A DNA stretch of 46,249 nucleotides from a virus: the IMG/VR virus record IMGVR_UViG_3300037104_000099, positions 1-46,249 of that record; one strand, 5' to 3'. The number at the start of each line of letters is the position of its first letter. Within the stretch, counting starts at the first letter, position 1. This document shows positions 6,087 through 13,275 of the stretch, piece after piece. The translations under genes were made by a program, and so were the position numbers. The notes below the pieces were generated by a model, which did no database searches, was not told the DNA's origin, and saw nothing but the letters and a program-made list of their open reading frames with translations.

Positions 6087-6578
6087 ATGGATAAGAAAGA
6101 ATTGATATGGGTCGATAAAGAGTTCGCGCTTCGATGGAATAAACTGGAAGAAGCAAAAACTACCCGCGATGAACAGGAAAAAGTCTTCGACGCATACATG
6201 GCATCAGTTACCGCAGACATAAAGCGTGATTTTCGCGCCACGTTAGACGGGCTTGACGAAGACGCGGCCATATTCACCGGACTAATACTTAAGGTCAAGC
6301 AGGCATTTGAGAAGGCAAAGAATGAGCATCTTACCGCGTCATATCAGGTTTGGGAAAACTTTGACAAAGAGGCTCCGAACGTCAGCAAGAAAACTCAATC
6401 CCTTATTGACACGATTAAGCCTCTTAAAAGCGAATTGCAGGAATTGAATAAATTGCTCGGTCACATTGATACATCACAAATCGAGTGTGTCATTACGGCG
6501 GTTAATGGCTTAAACGCCCTGTACGGCAGTAGTAAGGAAATGATCGAATTTTTAATCAACAACTTTAAAAAAGAATAA
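6087..6578 (+). CDS. helical/coiled-coil protein, 163 aa
   Basis: Begins MDKKELIWVDKEFALRWNKL after AAAGGAG. Nearly all residues are predicted helical, with heptad-like stretches (LIDTIKPLKSELQELNKLLG). A cytoplasmic early protein of unknown function. It is bracketed by the 17-bp direct repeats and directly precedes the recombination pair. It may be an accessory to that module or an independent cassette. Confidence 0.55.
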   Translation: MDKKELIWVDKEFALRWNKLEEAKTTRDEQEKVFDAYMASVTADIKRDFRATLDGLDEDAAIFTGLILKVKQAFEKAKNEHLTASYQVWENFDKEAPNVSKKTQSLIDTIKPLKSELQELNKLLGHIDTSQIECVITAVNGLNALYGSSKEMIEFLINNFKKE

Positions 6579-6646
6579 CCCTGCCGCCAGCGTTGAAGGG
6601 TGGAATAAACGCTTGACGAGCTAAAGACCTAGAGACGCGGGCAGGG
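6579..6646 (+). promoter_or_regulatory. structured intergenic leader upstream of recombination genes
   Basis: CCCTGCC (6579-6585) pairs with GGCAGGG (6640-6646), and AGCGTT (6589-6594) pairs with AACGCT (6608-6613) inside it. A branched RNA would end just before the GAAAGGAAAG ribosome site of the next gene. The first strand lies in copy 2 of the 17-bp direct repeat (6579-6595). Confidence 0.4.
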
Positions 6647-6663
6647 TTTAGAAAGGAAAGAAA

Positions 6664-7554
6664 ATGGAAAATGAAATTGTGGAAACAACATGCACGGATG
6701 TAGTGGCAACGCCAATCACAGACGATACGCTTATCAGCCTCGCAGAACAGGCAGAACGGCGCATTGACGCTATGACCAAAATTAAAAAGGTCAGCCTGAA
6801 GCTCACCAACCGGCACGATTGGACCGATCAGGGCGGCAAGCCCTATCTTCAGGTTTCCGGCGCCGAGAAGATCGCTAGAATGTTCGGAATCTCATGGAAG
6901 ATATCGGACCCGACTCTTGAAAATCAGGAAGGCGGTCATTTTGGATTTACCTATAAGGGTTTCTTTTCTCTGGCCGGCGCATCAATCGAAGTCATCGGGA
7001 CACGTTCCAGTAAGGACGGATTTTTCAAGAAGTACGACTACTCCGAAAAGGACACCGAGGGGAATAACGTCAAAAAGGAACTTCCGCCCTCCGAAATCGA
7101 CCGTGGCGACGTTAAAAAGGCGGCATACACCAACTGCATCGGCAGTGGGATAACGCGCATCCTGGGGCTCCGTAACATGACCTATGAGGATCTGGAAGAG
7201 TTTGCTGGAATCACAAAGGACATGATCGTTACCGTTGGCTACAAAAAGAAGGGCGCGGAAAAAGACGGCATCAAATCAGAAGGCGCATTGACATCCATAA
7301 TCGGCGTGGCCGACGTCCGCAAACAGACCGGCACGAATGCGAAGACCAAAAAGTCCTGGACGAAATTCATCATTAAGGACGGCGACGGGAAAGAATACGG
7401 GACATTCAGTGAAACGCTGGCAAATACGGCGAAAGAAGCGCGGGATGCCGGTTTGCAAATCGAAGTCACCTATATTGTCGGCCAGTACGGAAACGACATT
7501 GAAGCGATCAAGAAATGCGAACCGGGCGAAAGAACACCGGGGGAAGAAGGTTAA
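6664..7554 (+). CDS. phage recombination protein candidate (ssDNA-annealing-like), 296 aa
   Basis: Residues 40-200 carry a conserved phage block (GGKPYLQVSGAEKIARMFGI, FTYKGFFSLAGASIEVIGTR, GDVKKAAYTNCIGSGITRIL) seen in proteins that sit beside phage exonucleases. Residues 210-285 form a second, probably OB-like segment (GVADVRKQTGTNAKTKKSWT..). I cannot assign it securely to RecT, Erf or Rad52 families. The functional call rests on the directly adjacent Cas4-like nuclease. Expected role: bind or anneal single-stranded DNA during replication-linked recombination. Confidence 0.5.
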   Translation: MENEIVETTCTDVVATPITDDTLISLAEQAERRIDAMTKIKKVSLKLTNRHDWTDQGGKPYLQVSGAEKIARMFGISWKISDPTLENQEGGHFGFTYKGFFSLAGASIEVIGTRSSKDGFFKKYDYSEKDTEGNNVKKELPPSEIDRGDVKKAAYTNCIGSGITRILGLRNMTYEDLEEFAGITKDMIVTVGYKKKGAEKDGIKSEGALTSIIGVADVRKQTGTNAKTKKSWTKFIIKDGDGKEYGTFSETLANTAKEARDAGLQIEVTYIVGQYGNDIEAIKKCEPGERTPGEEG

Positions 7555-7556
7555 TT

Positions 7557-8456
7557 ATGATCGTCGAAAAGGTCATTGAATCGAAGGAACGCAAGATCAA
7601 GGGGTATCCGGTCAATAGCAACCGGGCCTCTGATTTGGGTATCCCGTGCATCCGGTATCACGTTTTAAACCGGACCCGCTGGCAGGAAAAATCATTGCAT
7701 GATGTCGGCCTTCAATTTGTCTTCGATATGGGAAGTGAGATCGAGGAAATCGTGTTGAAAGAATTGGCCGAGGCCGGGATTAAAGTCATCGAGCAACAGC
7801 GATCCTTTGCATGGCCGGAATACCAGATCACCGGCCACATTGACGGAAAGATTTTTGCCGATGAGATTTATCCGATGGAAATCAAGTCATGCAGTCCGTT
7901 TGTTTTCAAGGCAATAAACACGATCGACGACTTGAAACAGGGCAAATATGCTTATCTCCGAAAATACCCGACACAGCTTAACCTCTACCTGCTCATGGAC
8001 GGAAAAGAAAAAGGAGTTTTTATTTTCAAGGATAAGGTTTCGGGCCAGTTGAAGGAAATCTGGATGCCCATCGATTATGACATGGGAGAAGAAACGCTCA
8101 AGCGAGCCGAGGAAATCAATAAACACGTTGCCGCCGGAACGCTCCCCGGTCCCATCGGTGAAGAAATGTGGTGCGAACGATGCTCTTTCGCTCATATCTG
8201 CCTGCCTGACCAGATAGGAAAAGAGGTTGAGGTCGATACTGGCGAACTGGCGGTAATGCTTGACCGCTTGGAAGCACTGAAACCAACCGCCAGGGAATAT
8301 GAAGAAATAGACAAACAGGTGAAGGAACTCGTCGAGGGACGCGAAAAAATACTGGCCGGAAACTGGTTCATCAGCGGGAAGTGGATAGACCGAAAAGCGG
8401 TGCAAATCGCCGCATCACGTTATTGGAAAAAAACAATTAAGGCTATTGCAGCGTGA
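7557..8456 (+). CDS. Cas4/PD-(D/E)XK-type iron-sulfur exonuclease
   Basis: 299 aa. The nuclease core shows D96 in TGHIDG and E108-x-K110 in PMEIKS, followed by a QxxxY motif (TQLNLYLL). One Cys near the N-terminus (C31) and a C-terminal WCERCSFAHIC (C-x2-C-x5-C) reproduce the 1+3 cysteine arrangement that holds a [4Fe-4S] cluster in Cas4/AddB-type nucleases. Start 7557 has GGGGGAAGAAGG upstream. With the preceding gene it makes a plausible resection/annealing pair. There is no CRISPR array or other cas gene, so it is a stand-alone phage nuclease. Confidence 0.8.
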   Translation: MIVEKVIESKERKIKGYPVNSNRASDLGIPCIRYHVLNRTRWQEKSLHDVGLQFVFDMGSEIEEIVLKELAEAGIKVIEQQRSFAWPEYQITGHIDGKIFADEIYPMEIKSCSPFVFKAINTIDDLKQGKYAYLRKYPTQLNLYLLMDGKEKGVFIFKDKVSGQLKEIWMPIDYDMGEETLKRAEEINKHVAAGTLPGPIGEEMWCERCSFAHICLPDQIGKEVEVDTGELAVMLDRLEALKPTAREYEEIDKQVKELVEGREKILAGNWFISGKWIDRKAVQIAASRYWKKTIKAIAA

Positions 8457-8608
8457 AACCTCAAGAACAGACCCTAAAAGACCAGCTAATTGAACTGGTG
8501 CAACTTGGCAAAGAACACGAGCTATTGAAGGCAATAGTTTTCATTCAGGACTTTATCCAGAAGCAGGAAGCGATTGATAAGAAAAAGGAAGGCAAGGCGG
8601 GAGTATGA
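8453..8608 (+). CDS. small helical protein, 51 aa
   Basis: Starts at a GTG that overlaps the nuclease stop (GTGA) and ends with a TGA overlapping the next ATG. The product (MKPQEQTLKDQLIELVQLGK..) is one long amphipathic helix with a lysine-rich tail. The double overlap supports it. Possibly an accessory of the nuclease. Function unknown. Confidence 0.6.
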   Translation: MKPQEQTLKDQLIELVQLGKEHELLKAIVFIQDFIQKQEAIDKKKEGKAGV

Positions 8609-9156
8609 AAGAAAGACCGATATTATTTTCGACTCCAATGGTCAAGGCGCTACTTGATGGACGAAAGACCATGACGAGGCGGGTTTTGAAGCCACAACCT
8701 GAAGATGGGGCATATCCTCACCACGATGAGGCTGATGGCGTCGCCTTTGCGAACCCATGCTCATTCCATAAGTATCGTTTCTTCTCCGGAGACCGTCTTT
8801 GGGTGCGGGAAACGTGGTATTCGACTCCTGATAAAAAAGACCTACTTGGATACGTTGCCGATAATGACATTCCCCATGGCAAACCATACCGCATAAGACC
8901 GTCTATTTTTATGAGTCGCACTGATTCCAGGATTGACTTGGAAATAACCGGAGTCAGGGTTGAGAGATTGCAGGAAATAACGGAAGAGGACGCGATGAAC
9001 GAAGGCGTTAATTGGCAGGACACAGCCGGTCTTGCACGATTTACGGCCAAGAAATTATTTATCAATCTTTGGGACTCCATCAACGGCAAGAAATATCCGT
9101 GGTCAAGTAACCCTTTTGTATGGGTTGTTGAATTTAAGCGTATTACGCAATTGTAA
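8605..9156 (+). CDS. ASCH-domain phage protein, 183 aa
   Basis: It begins MKERPILFSTPMVKALLDGR then KTMTRRVLKPQP, the typical start of phage ASCH-domain proteins. It continues with GDRLWVRETWY and ends with YPWSSNPFVWVVEFKRI, which is also characteristic. ASCH domains resemble PUA-type RNA-binding folds and are thought to bind RNA or modified nucleosides. The next gene is a related DUF3850 protein. Cytoplasmic. Confidence 0.75.
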   Translation: MKERPILFSTPMVKALLDGRKTMTRRVLKPQPEDGAYPHHDEADGVAFANPCSFHKYRFFSGDRLWVRETWYSTPDKKDLLGYVADNDIPHGKPYRIRPSIFMSRTDSRIDLEITGVRVERLQEITEEDAMNEGVNWQDTAGLARFTAKKLFINLWDSINGKKYPWSSNPFVWVVEFKRITQL

Positions 9157-9166
9157 AGGAGCGAGT

Positions 9167-9424
9167 ATGAAACACGAATTAAAGACAGACCCTGAAGTTT
9201 TTCAAGCAACCTACGAAGGAAAGAAACCGTTTGAAATCAGGTTCGATGACAGGGGTTTTGTGGTGGGTGACGTTCTCGCACTAAAGGAAACCCAGTTTTC
9301 AGGCGAAGAAATGAAGGCCGGTAAACCGTTGCTCTACACCGGGAGAGAGTTTTATTTCGACGTGAGTTACGTTCTTCATGGCCCTTGCTATGGCCTAAAA
9401 GACGGTTGGGTAATAATGTCGTAA
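9167..9424 (+). CDS. DUF3850/ASCH-related protein, 85 aa
   Basis: Begins MKHELKTDPEVFQATYEGKK then PFEIRFDDRGF, a close match to the DUF3850 signature (HELKT.P..F.....G.K..E.R..DR.F). DUF3850 is a compact relative of the ASCH/PUA group with presumed RNA-binding function. The start at 9167 follows AAAGGAGCGAGT. An in-frame upstream ATG at 9032 lies inside the ASCH gene and is not used. Confidence 0.75.
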   Translation: MKHELKTDPEVFQATYEGKKPFEIRFDDRGFVVGDVLALKETQFSGEEMKAGKPLLYTGREFYFDVSYVLHGPCYGLKDGWVIMS

Positions 9425-9434
9425 AGGAGAAAGC

Positions 9435-9731
9435 ATGAAGGACAAGAGCGTAGACGAATTACAAGAAATAAGTGAGATGCGTATACCTGAATCTGGATTA
9501 GCAAGACAAGAGATATCCCGCCGTTTCTCCGCCCTCAAATCCGAGGTCAAGCGGCTGACGGAGGAGAGTGATGCGCTGAAAATCAACACTCCCGTTTCGG
9601 ATGATGACATTGTTGCGTGGGGAGAACGTCACGATCTGCGAATAACATCATTGCGCGATTTAAAATGCGCTTTTGACGATGCACGAACTTGGCAATCCGA
9701 TTCCATGACGAAGGAGGAAAGAGGGAAATGA
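9435..9731 (+). CDS. hypothetical protein, 98 aa
   Basis: Begins MKDKSVDELQEISEMRIPES after AAAGGAGAAAGC. Residues 25-50 form a charged helix (RRFSALKSEVKRLTEESDAL) and the C-terminus contains VAWGERHDL. Its last codons lie in copy 1 of a 16-bp direct repeat, so its C-terminal tail depends on whether the following cassette is present. Confidence 0.55.
   Translation: MKDKSVDELQEISEMRIPESGLARQEISRRFSALKSEVKRLTEESDALKINTPVSDDDIVAWGERHDLRITSLRDLKCAFDDARTWQSDSMTKEERGK
9702..9717. repeat. 16-bp direct repeat, copy 1
   Basis: TCCATGACGAAGGAGG is identical to 9925-9940. This copy serves as coding sequence of the previous gene and as ribosome site of the 67-aa gene at 9728. Confidence 0.85.
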
Positions 9732-9931
9732 ATCGGTATAGAACTTTAGAAAACAATAACGGAAAATGTATGGTGCAGAAAAAAGGTCTATTGCTTTGGA
9801 TATGGTTAGACACCCACAACCGCTGGTGCAACTGGTATGGCAGTAAGTATCCCCGCATTTTCGACAGCAGAAGTGAAGCAAAAAAATTCATTGATGGAAA
9901 TGACTATAAAACCATTACCTACTATCCATGA
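9728..9931 (+). CDS. hypothetical Trp-rich protein, 67 aa
   Basis: Begins MNRYRTLENNNGKCMVQKKG, then a tryptophan-rich segment (LLLWIWLDTHNRWCNWYG) and an ending typical of small phage proteins (RSEAKKFIDGNDYKTITYYP). ATGA overlap with the previous gene. Its start and stop are each embedded next to a copy of the 16-bp repeat, so the gene appears to be a removable cassette. Confidence 0.5.
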   Translation: MNRYRTLENNNGKCMVQKKGLLLWIWLDTHNRWCNWYGSKYPRIFDSRSEAKKFIDGNDYKTITYYP

Positions 9932-9940
9932 CGAAGGAGG
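9925..9940. repeat. 16-bp direct repeat, copy 2
   Basis: Second exact copy of 9702-9717. It spans the stop of the 67-aa gene and supplies the AAGGAGG ribosome site for the gene at 9947. Confidence 0.85.
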
Positions 9941-9946
9941 CCCGAA

Positions 9947-10330
9947 ATGCTGACACCTGAAAACTTAGGCATGATTAAACGGTTGCAACCACTTTTTAAA
10001 GAGAAGATGGGAGAGTGGCAAGAGGGTGACGAGTATTATCTATTACATTTAGAATACTCAAAATTCTATTGCGATCAATGCGACACTACTAACTACCTAA
10101 ATAATAGTAGTGTTCTTCGCATCCCCAAACCTATCGACTGGCAGAATCCAGAAAGAGGACTATGGGGGATGGTGGACTGGAAGAAGTTTGTAATAGTGGA
10201 CTGCTGGGCATACGACCATATGTATATCAAGCGTAGGCCAAAGAATGAAAACGACTGGTCTAAGTTTAGGGCTGAAGCTGACCCCTTCACTGCCTTACTC
10301 AAAGCATTAGTCGAACAGGAGGGAGTATGA
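9947..10330 (+). CDS. hypothetical phage protein, 127 aa
   Basis: Begins MLTPENLGMIKRLQPLFKEK and contains KFYCDQCDTTN (C-x2-C) plus ERGLWGMVDW. The layout resembles uncharacterised phage proteins that open with a helical MLT..I..LQPLFKEKMGEW segment. Function unknown. Strong AAGGAGG site upstream. Confidence 0.55.
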   Translation: MLTPENLGMIKRLQPLFKEKMGEWQEGDEYYLLHLEYSKFYCDQCDTTNYLNNSSVLRIPKPIDWQNPERGLWGMVDWKKFVIVDCWAYDHMYIKRRPKNENDWSKFRAEADPFTALLKALVEQEGV

Positions 10331-10518
10331 AGGACTTCAGTAAATTAAAGAAGAACGATGTTATTTGTATGCGGCAGTCTGGTGCGTATCAAGTAGTAAT
10401 AGGATTTGATGAGTGGGGCAATCCTATAATCATTCCCATGCAAATAGCCACTAACCCCGAAAGCTGGGAAAAGGTAAAGCGTACAATGAGGACAAAACTA
10501 TATGAAACTAACACCTGA
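10327..10518 (+). CDS. hypothetical protein, 63 aa
   Basis: Begins MKDFSKLKKNDVICMRQSGA and is mostly beta in pattern (YQVVIGFDEWGNPIIIPMQI). ATGA overlap with the gene before and 17-bp overlap with the gene after. No recognised family. Confidence 0.5.
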   Translation: MKDFSKLKKNDVICMRQSGAYQVVIGFDEWGNPIIIPMQIATNPESWEKVKRTMRTKLYETNT

Positions 10519-10834
10519 AGAAAAGAAGCGAATCGTGGAGTGGATGTGCGAACATCCGATTGGTAATGTGGGAGAGTATTATTTTGAAACCGAAGATAAT
10601 GTTTATGTGCCCGTTGACTTCTCCCTCAACGACGCTTCCCTGTGCGTGGCGGAACTGGTGAAGCAGGGTGGCCTCGATGAGTATTATCAAATTGCTATGC
10701 GCACATATTCGTTAGCGTCATTTCCCAAAGGAACGAAACAGCAAGATTGCTATGCGTGGCTCATGACCATGCAGGACGGCGAGGCGACAAACTTCTTCAC
10801 GGCTTTAGCGGAATTTATAAAGGAAGGGAAATGA
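10502..10834 (+). CDS. hypothetical protein, 110 aa
   Basis: Begins MKLTPEEKKRIVEWMCEHPI and continues with an alternating helix and strand pattern. The N-terminus resembles the 127-aa protein upstream in style (MLTPENLGMIKRL), but the rest differs. ATGA overlap at its end. Function unknown. Confidence 0.55.
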   Translation: MKLTPEEKKRIVEWMCEHPIGNVGEYYFETEDNVYVPVDFSLNDASLCVAELVKQGGLDEYYQIAMRTYSLASFPKGTKQQDCYAWLMTMQDGEATNFFTALAEFIKEGK

Positions 10835-11127
10835 CAACAGGAATTGAGCTGATAACAGAAGAACGAAAACGGCAAATTGAGGCTGAAAACTGGTCATCAA
10901 AACATGATGACGGCCATAAATGGGGAGAATTAGCATTAGCAGCTATGTGTTATGCGCACCCGTTGGTTAATAAAAAAACTGGTGTTCACCTGAGATGGCC
11001 GTGGTTTAAAAAGTGGTGGAAACCAAGCAATGACCCTATACGAAATCTAACAAAGGCCGGTGCGCTCATCGCGGCAGAAATAGACAGGTTGTTAAGGATT
11101 GCCCATGACACCACAAATCACGTTTAG
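10831..11127 (+). CDS. conserved phage protein of the ERxRQI/AAEIDRL type, 98 aa
   Basis: The start at 10831 overlaps the previous stop (ATGA). The protein begins MTTGIELITEERKRQIEAEN then HDDGHKWGELALAA, and ends RNLTKAGALIAAEIDRLLRI. This all-helical pattern is widespread in phages and prophages of many hosts as an uncharacterised protein. Its layout recalls all-alpha nucleotide pyrophosphohydrolases, but the E-rich metal motif is not clear, so I do not assign that activity. Confidence 0.65.
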   Translation: MTTGIELITEERKRQIEAENWSSKHDDGHKWGELALAAMCYAHPLVNKKTGVHLRWPWFKKWWKPSNDPIRNLTKAGALIAAEIDRLLRIAHDTTNHV

Positions 11128-11144
11128 CGGGAAAGGAGAAAGGA

Positions 11145-11846
11145 ATGTCTCTAAAGAAATCAGTCGGAAATATGTACGAATGGGTTTCCCATACACATTG
11201 TCACTTGGGCGGGGAATGTCCGCACCATTGTTCTTACTGCTACGTTGATCATTTTCCGTTCGGGAGGCCGAAGAAATATCAAGGTGAACTTCGTCTGATT
11301 GAAAAAGAATTGTCGGTCAATTACGGTTCGGGGAAGACGATCTTTGTTGAAAACTGCAATGATCTGTTCGCTGAGGAAGTTCCGCAAGAATTTGTCCATA
11401 GGGTTATGCGGCATTGCAAGGAATATCCAGACAATATTTATGTCTTCCAGACAAAGAATCCCGCAAGGGCGTTTTATGTCGGGAAGATAAGGTGGCCCGA
11501 AAATTCCATTCTTGGCTGTACCATAGAAACGAATCGGCAAATGCACGAGATATCGAATGCACCCGACCCTGATGACCGGATGTATTGGATGAGTATGATA
11601 GAAGGCCGCAAATTCATTACCATTGAACCGATCATGGACTTTGATGTTGATATCCTCGCTTCTTGGATTGGCCGGATACGCCCCGAATTTGTCAACATCG
11701 GCGCAGATAGCAAGGGGCATAATCTGCCAGAGCCGACACCGGAAAAGGTTCACGCCCTTATTGCCGAACTGAACGAATACGGCATCGAGATACGGGAAAA
11801 GCACAATCTTGAAAGACTTTTTAGCGCTCCGACGACAATCCGATAG
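11145..11846 (+). CDS. radical-SAM-motif phage protein (DUF5131/Gp37-Gp68-like)
   Basis: 233 aa. C25-x3-C29-x2-C32 (GECPHHCSYCYV) is the canonical [4Fe-4S]/S-adenosylmethionine motif. Later segments (YVFQTKNPAR, LGCTIETNRQ, KFITIEPIMDFDVD, FVNIGADS) follow the beta/alpha order of a partial TIM barrel and match the phage Gp37/Gp68 (DUF5131) family as I know it. The substrate is unknown and could be a nucleotide, tRNA or peptide. Start 11145 follows AAAGGAGAAAGGA. It is the largest enzyme-like gene in the distal part of this operon. Confidence 0.7.
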   Translation: MSLKKSVGNMYEWVSHTHCHLGGECPHHCSYCYVDHFPFGRPKKYQGELRLIEKELSVNYGSGKTIFVENCNDLFAEEVPQEFVHRVMRHCKEYPDNIYVFQTKNPARAFYVGKIRWPENSILGCTIETNRQMHEISNAPDPDDRMYWMSMIEGRKFITIEPIMDFDVDILASWIGRIRPEFVNIGADSKGHNLPEPTPEKVHALIAELNEYGIEIREKHNLERLFSAPTTIR

Positions 11847-11853
11847 GAGGAAA

Positions 11854-12276
11854 ATGAGTAAATATTCTAATCTTCACACATACGAAGTCAATGCCGACCT
11901 CGCCGCCCTGCGAGCCGAGAATGAGAGACTGAAGGCAGAAAATTCCAAATTAACTGATCACGTTGATTTGATGGTTGATGAATTTAAGCGAATTCGCGTT
12001 ATAGTTGATAATAGTCCCGGTTGTTTCAACTCTTATCTGAAGCTGGAAGTGGAAGGGTTATGTGATAGGGCAATCTCTACAACCTACCAGCATGTTCCGG
12101 TAATAACTCAACGGGATAATGCAGAACAGGAAGTTGAGACGCTGAAAGCAGACAAGCGCGAACTGGTGGAGGCGATGGAAAGTGTATTGAAACGCGAGAG
12201 ACAACTTGGTATATTTCACGCTACAGAAGAAATATTGCAAGCCGCCGTTGCCAAGCACGGGGATTGTACGCCCTGA
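11854..12276 (+). CDS. coiled-coil protein, 140 aa
   Basis: Starts at the ATG after TAGGAGGAAA (an upstream in-frame ATG at 11809 lies inside the previous gene). Residues 14-50 (ADLAALRAENERLKAENSKL) and 90-115 are coiled coil, and the end is a short helical domain (EEILQAAVAKHGDC). It resembles the many phage proteins that pair leucine-zipper helices with a variable middle. Function unknown. Confidence 0.55.
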   Translation: MSKYSNLHTYEVNADLAALRAENERLKAENSKLTDHVDLMVDEFKRIRVIVDNSPGCFNSYLKLEVEGLCDRAISTTYQHVPVITQRDNAEQEVETLKADKRELVEAMESVLKRERQLGIFHATEEILQAAVAKHGDCTP

Positions 12277-12367
12277 CCATACGATTGTATGGCGGGAGCG
12301 AACAGTATAACGCGGCGAGCCGGGAAACCGGGAATATTAACCCTTAAACCTTTTGGAGGTAAAACCC

Positions 12368-12520
12368 ATGGAAAAGGCAATCGAAAGTGCAGTAAAGTTG
12401 TTGGCAGGGAAAATAACGGAAGATGTGAAATCAGAGGATGCCTTAAGATTCACACAAGCTGCGCTGAATCTGGAGCACGTACTGGCAGTAAAAGCAAACA
12501 TTGAACAGCAAAAGAAGTAA
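12368..12520 (+). CDS. small helical protein, 50 aa
   Basis: MEKAIESAVKLLAGKITEDV followed by KSEDALRFTQAALNL and an EHVLAVKANIEQQKK end, preceded by TTTTGGAGG. The good SD and helical sense make this more credible than the longer 71-aa ORF in another frame (12289-12504), which has a non-protein-like composition. Before it, 12276-12367 holds two small hairpins (CCATAC-gatt-GTATGG; CCGG-GAAA-CCGG). It is the last gene of the rightward operon. Confidence 0.65.
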   Translation: MEKAIESAVKLLAGKITEDVKSEDALRFTQAALNLEHVLAVKANIEQQKK

Positions 12521-12525
12521 CCATC

Positions 12526-12637
12526 TAAGGGAGCAAGCGCACCAGGCTTGAGCGTAAGACCGGTCGAAACTCATTAACCTGTCCTGCCAGTTGAAGGACT
12601 GCACAGGGTGAAACAGGCCCCGCCTCTACTCCCGTTA
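12526..12637. other. structured convergent intergenic region
   Basis: The gap between the converging operons holds no ORF. TAAGGGAG (12526-12533) can pair with CTCCCgTTA (12629-12637), enclosing about 95 nt that include CCTGT..ACAGG with CAGT-tgaagg-ACTG inside, and a GACCGGTC palindrome. It might end both transcripts or be a small RNA. A canonical U-run after a stem is lacking. Confidence 0.35.
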
Positions 12638-12641
12638 TTTG

Positions 12642-12710
12642 CTACCCAGCCTTGACGTTCTCTTTCGCTTCTTTCAGTTCGTCGGTGACTTGTGTAGATT
12701 TATTTACCAT
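12642..12710 (-). CDS. possible tiny peptide, 22 aa
   Basis: MVNKSTQVTDELKEAKENVK then AG, preceded by AGACGGGG. It is the last possible gene of the late operon. It is short, with only the ribosome site and a protein-like composition in its favour. Confidence 0.3.
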   Translation of the reverse strand: MVNKSTQVTDELKEAKENVKAG

Positions 12711-12724
12711 CCCCGTCTTATCAG

Positions 12725-12889
12725 CTACTTCTTCCAGCTAAGCAGGTCTTTAATCTTGTCAGTTGGCACGTTCGGGTTGAGGATTGCAATGATCTTCAGC
12801 GCAGTTCCGATGATTGCAGGTATCCCAGCTATTGCCATTGAATACTGAGACAAGACCATGTTTATCCAGTCGTTACTTAGAATTTGCAT
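12725..12889 (-). CDS. small membrane-associated phage protein, 54 aa
   Basis: MQILSNDWINMVLSQYSMAI continues AGIPAIIGTALKIIAILNPN and ends VPTDKIKDLLSWKK. The middle 20 residues are a good transmembrane helix, and the NPNVPTDKI tail is of a kind I know from small phage proteins near lysis genes. GGGTGAT precedes the start, and the gene overlaps the preceding DUF1353 gene by 13 bp. Possibly a holin or lysis accessory. Confidence 0.6.
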   Translation of the reverse strand: MQILSNDWINMVLSQYSMAIAGIPAIIGTALKIIAILNPNVPTDKIKDLLSWKK

Positions 12890-13275
12890 AATTTATCACC
12901 CACGCAAAGTTTATGATAGGCGGTCCATCCGCCGAGACAAACACCCCAGTACATGCACCATCGGACATACCACGGCTTTTCCCGTAGCGTCATGGCCTCA
13001 AGGAATACCTTGTTTGCCAGAGATTCGCTGACGATGGGCAGACTGTCCTTGCGGTACAGGTAGTCGTGCAGCACGGCCTCACGGTGCGCCCTGTCACCGA
13101 AAGCAGTATAGACGATAGGAAGTCTCGGCACTGAAGCAAAGTCTGTCTGGAAGCCCACAGGCACGGTTATTTGACAGTTTAAAACGTCGCTATCATAGAC
13201 AAGCGGGAAATTCAAAACCCATATCGTGTCGTCATTCAAAAGTTTCGCATCTAATTCGGTATGAAATTGACTCAT
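12877..13275 (-). CDS. DUF1353 family phage protein, 132 aa
   Basis: The core VPVGFQTDFASVPRLPIVY and the later HREAVLHDYLYR match the FxTDxASVPR...HDYLY signature of DUF1353, a family common in phage tail/lysis regions without a proven function. The conserved D and H residues suggest a hydrolase-like or metal site. The ATG at 13275 overlaps the previous stop. C-terminal residues are aromatic and Cys-rich (WYVRWCMYWGVCLGGW). Confidence 0.75.
   Translation of the reverse strand: MSQFHTELDAKLLNDDTIWVLNFPLVYDSDVLNCQITVPVGFQTDFASVPRLPIVYTAFGDRAHREAVLHDYLYRKDSLPIVSESLANKVFLEAMTLREKPWYVRWCMYWGVCLGGWTAYHKLCVGDKLCKF

Noticed and set aside
7557-8456. CRISPR adaptation locus (Cas4)
   Set aside because: No repeat-spacer array and no other cas genes in the window. 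Stand-alone Cas4-like nucleases are common in phages.
12289-12504. 71-aa plus-strand ORF
   Set aside because: The 50-aa ORF at 12368-12520 in another frame has a strong SD and a protein-like helix.
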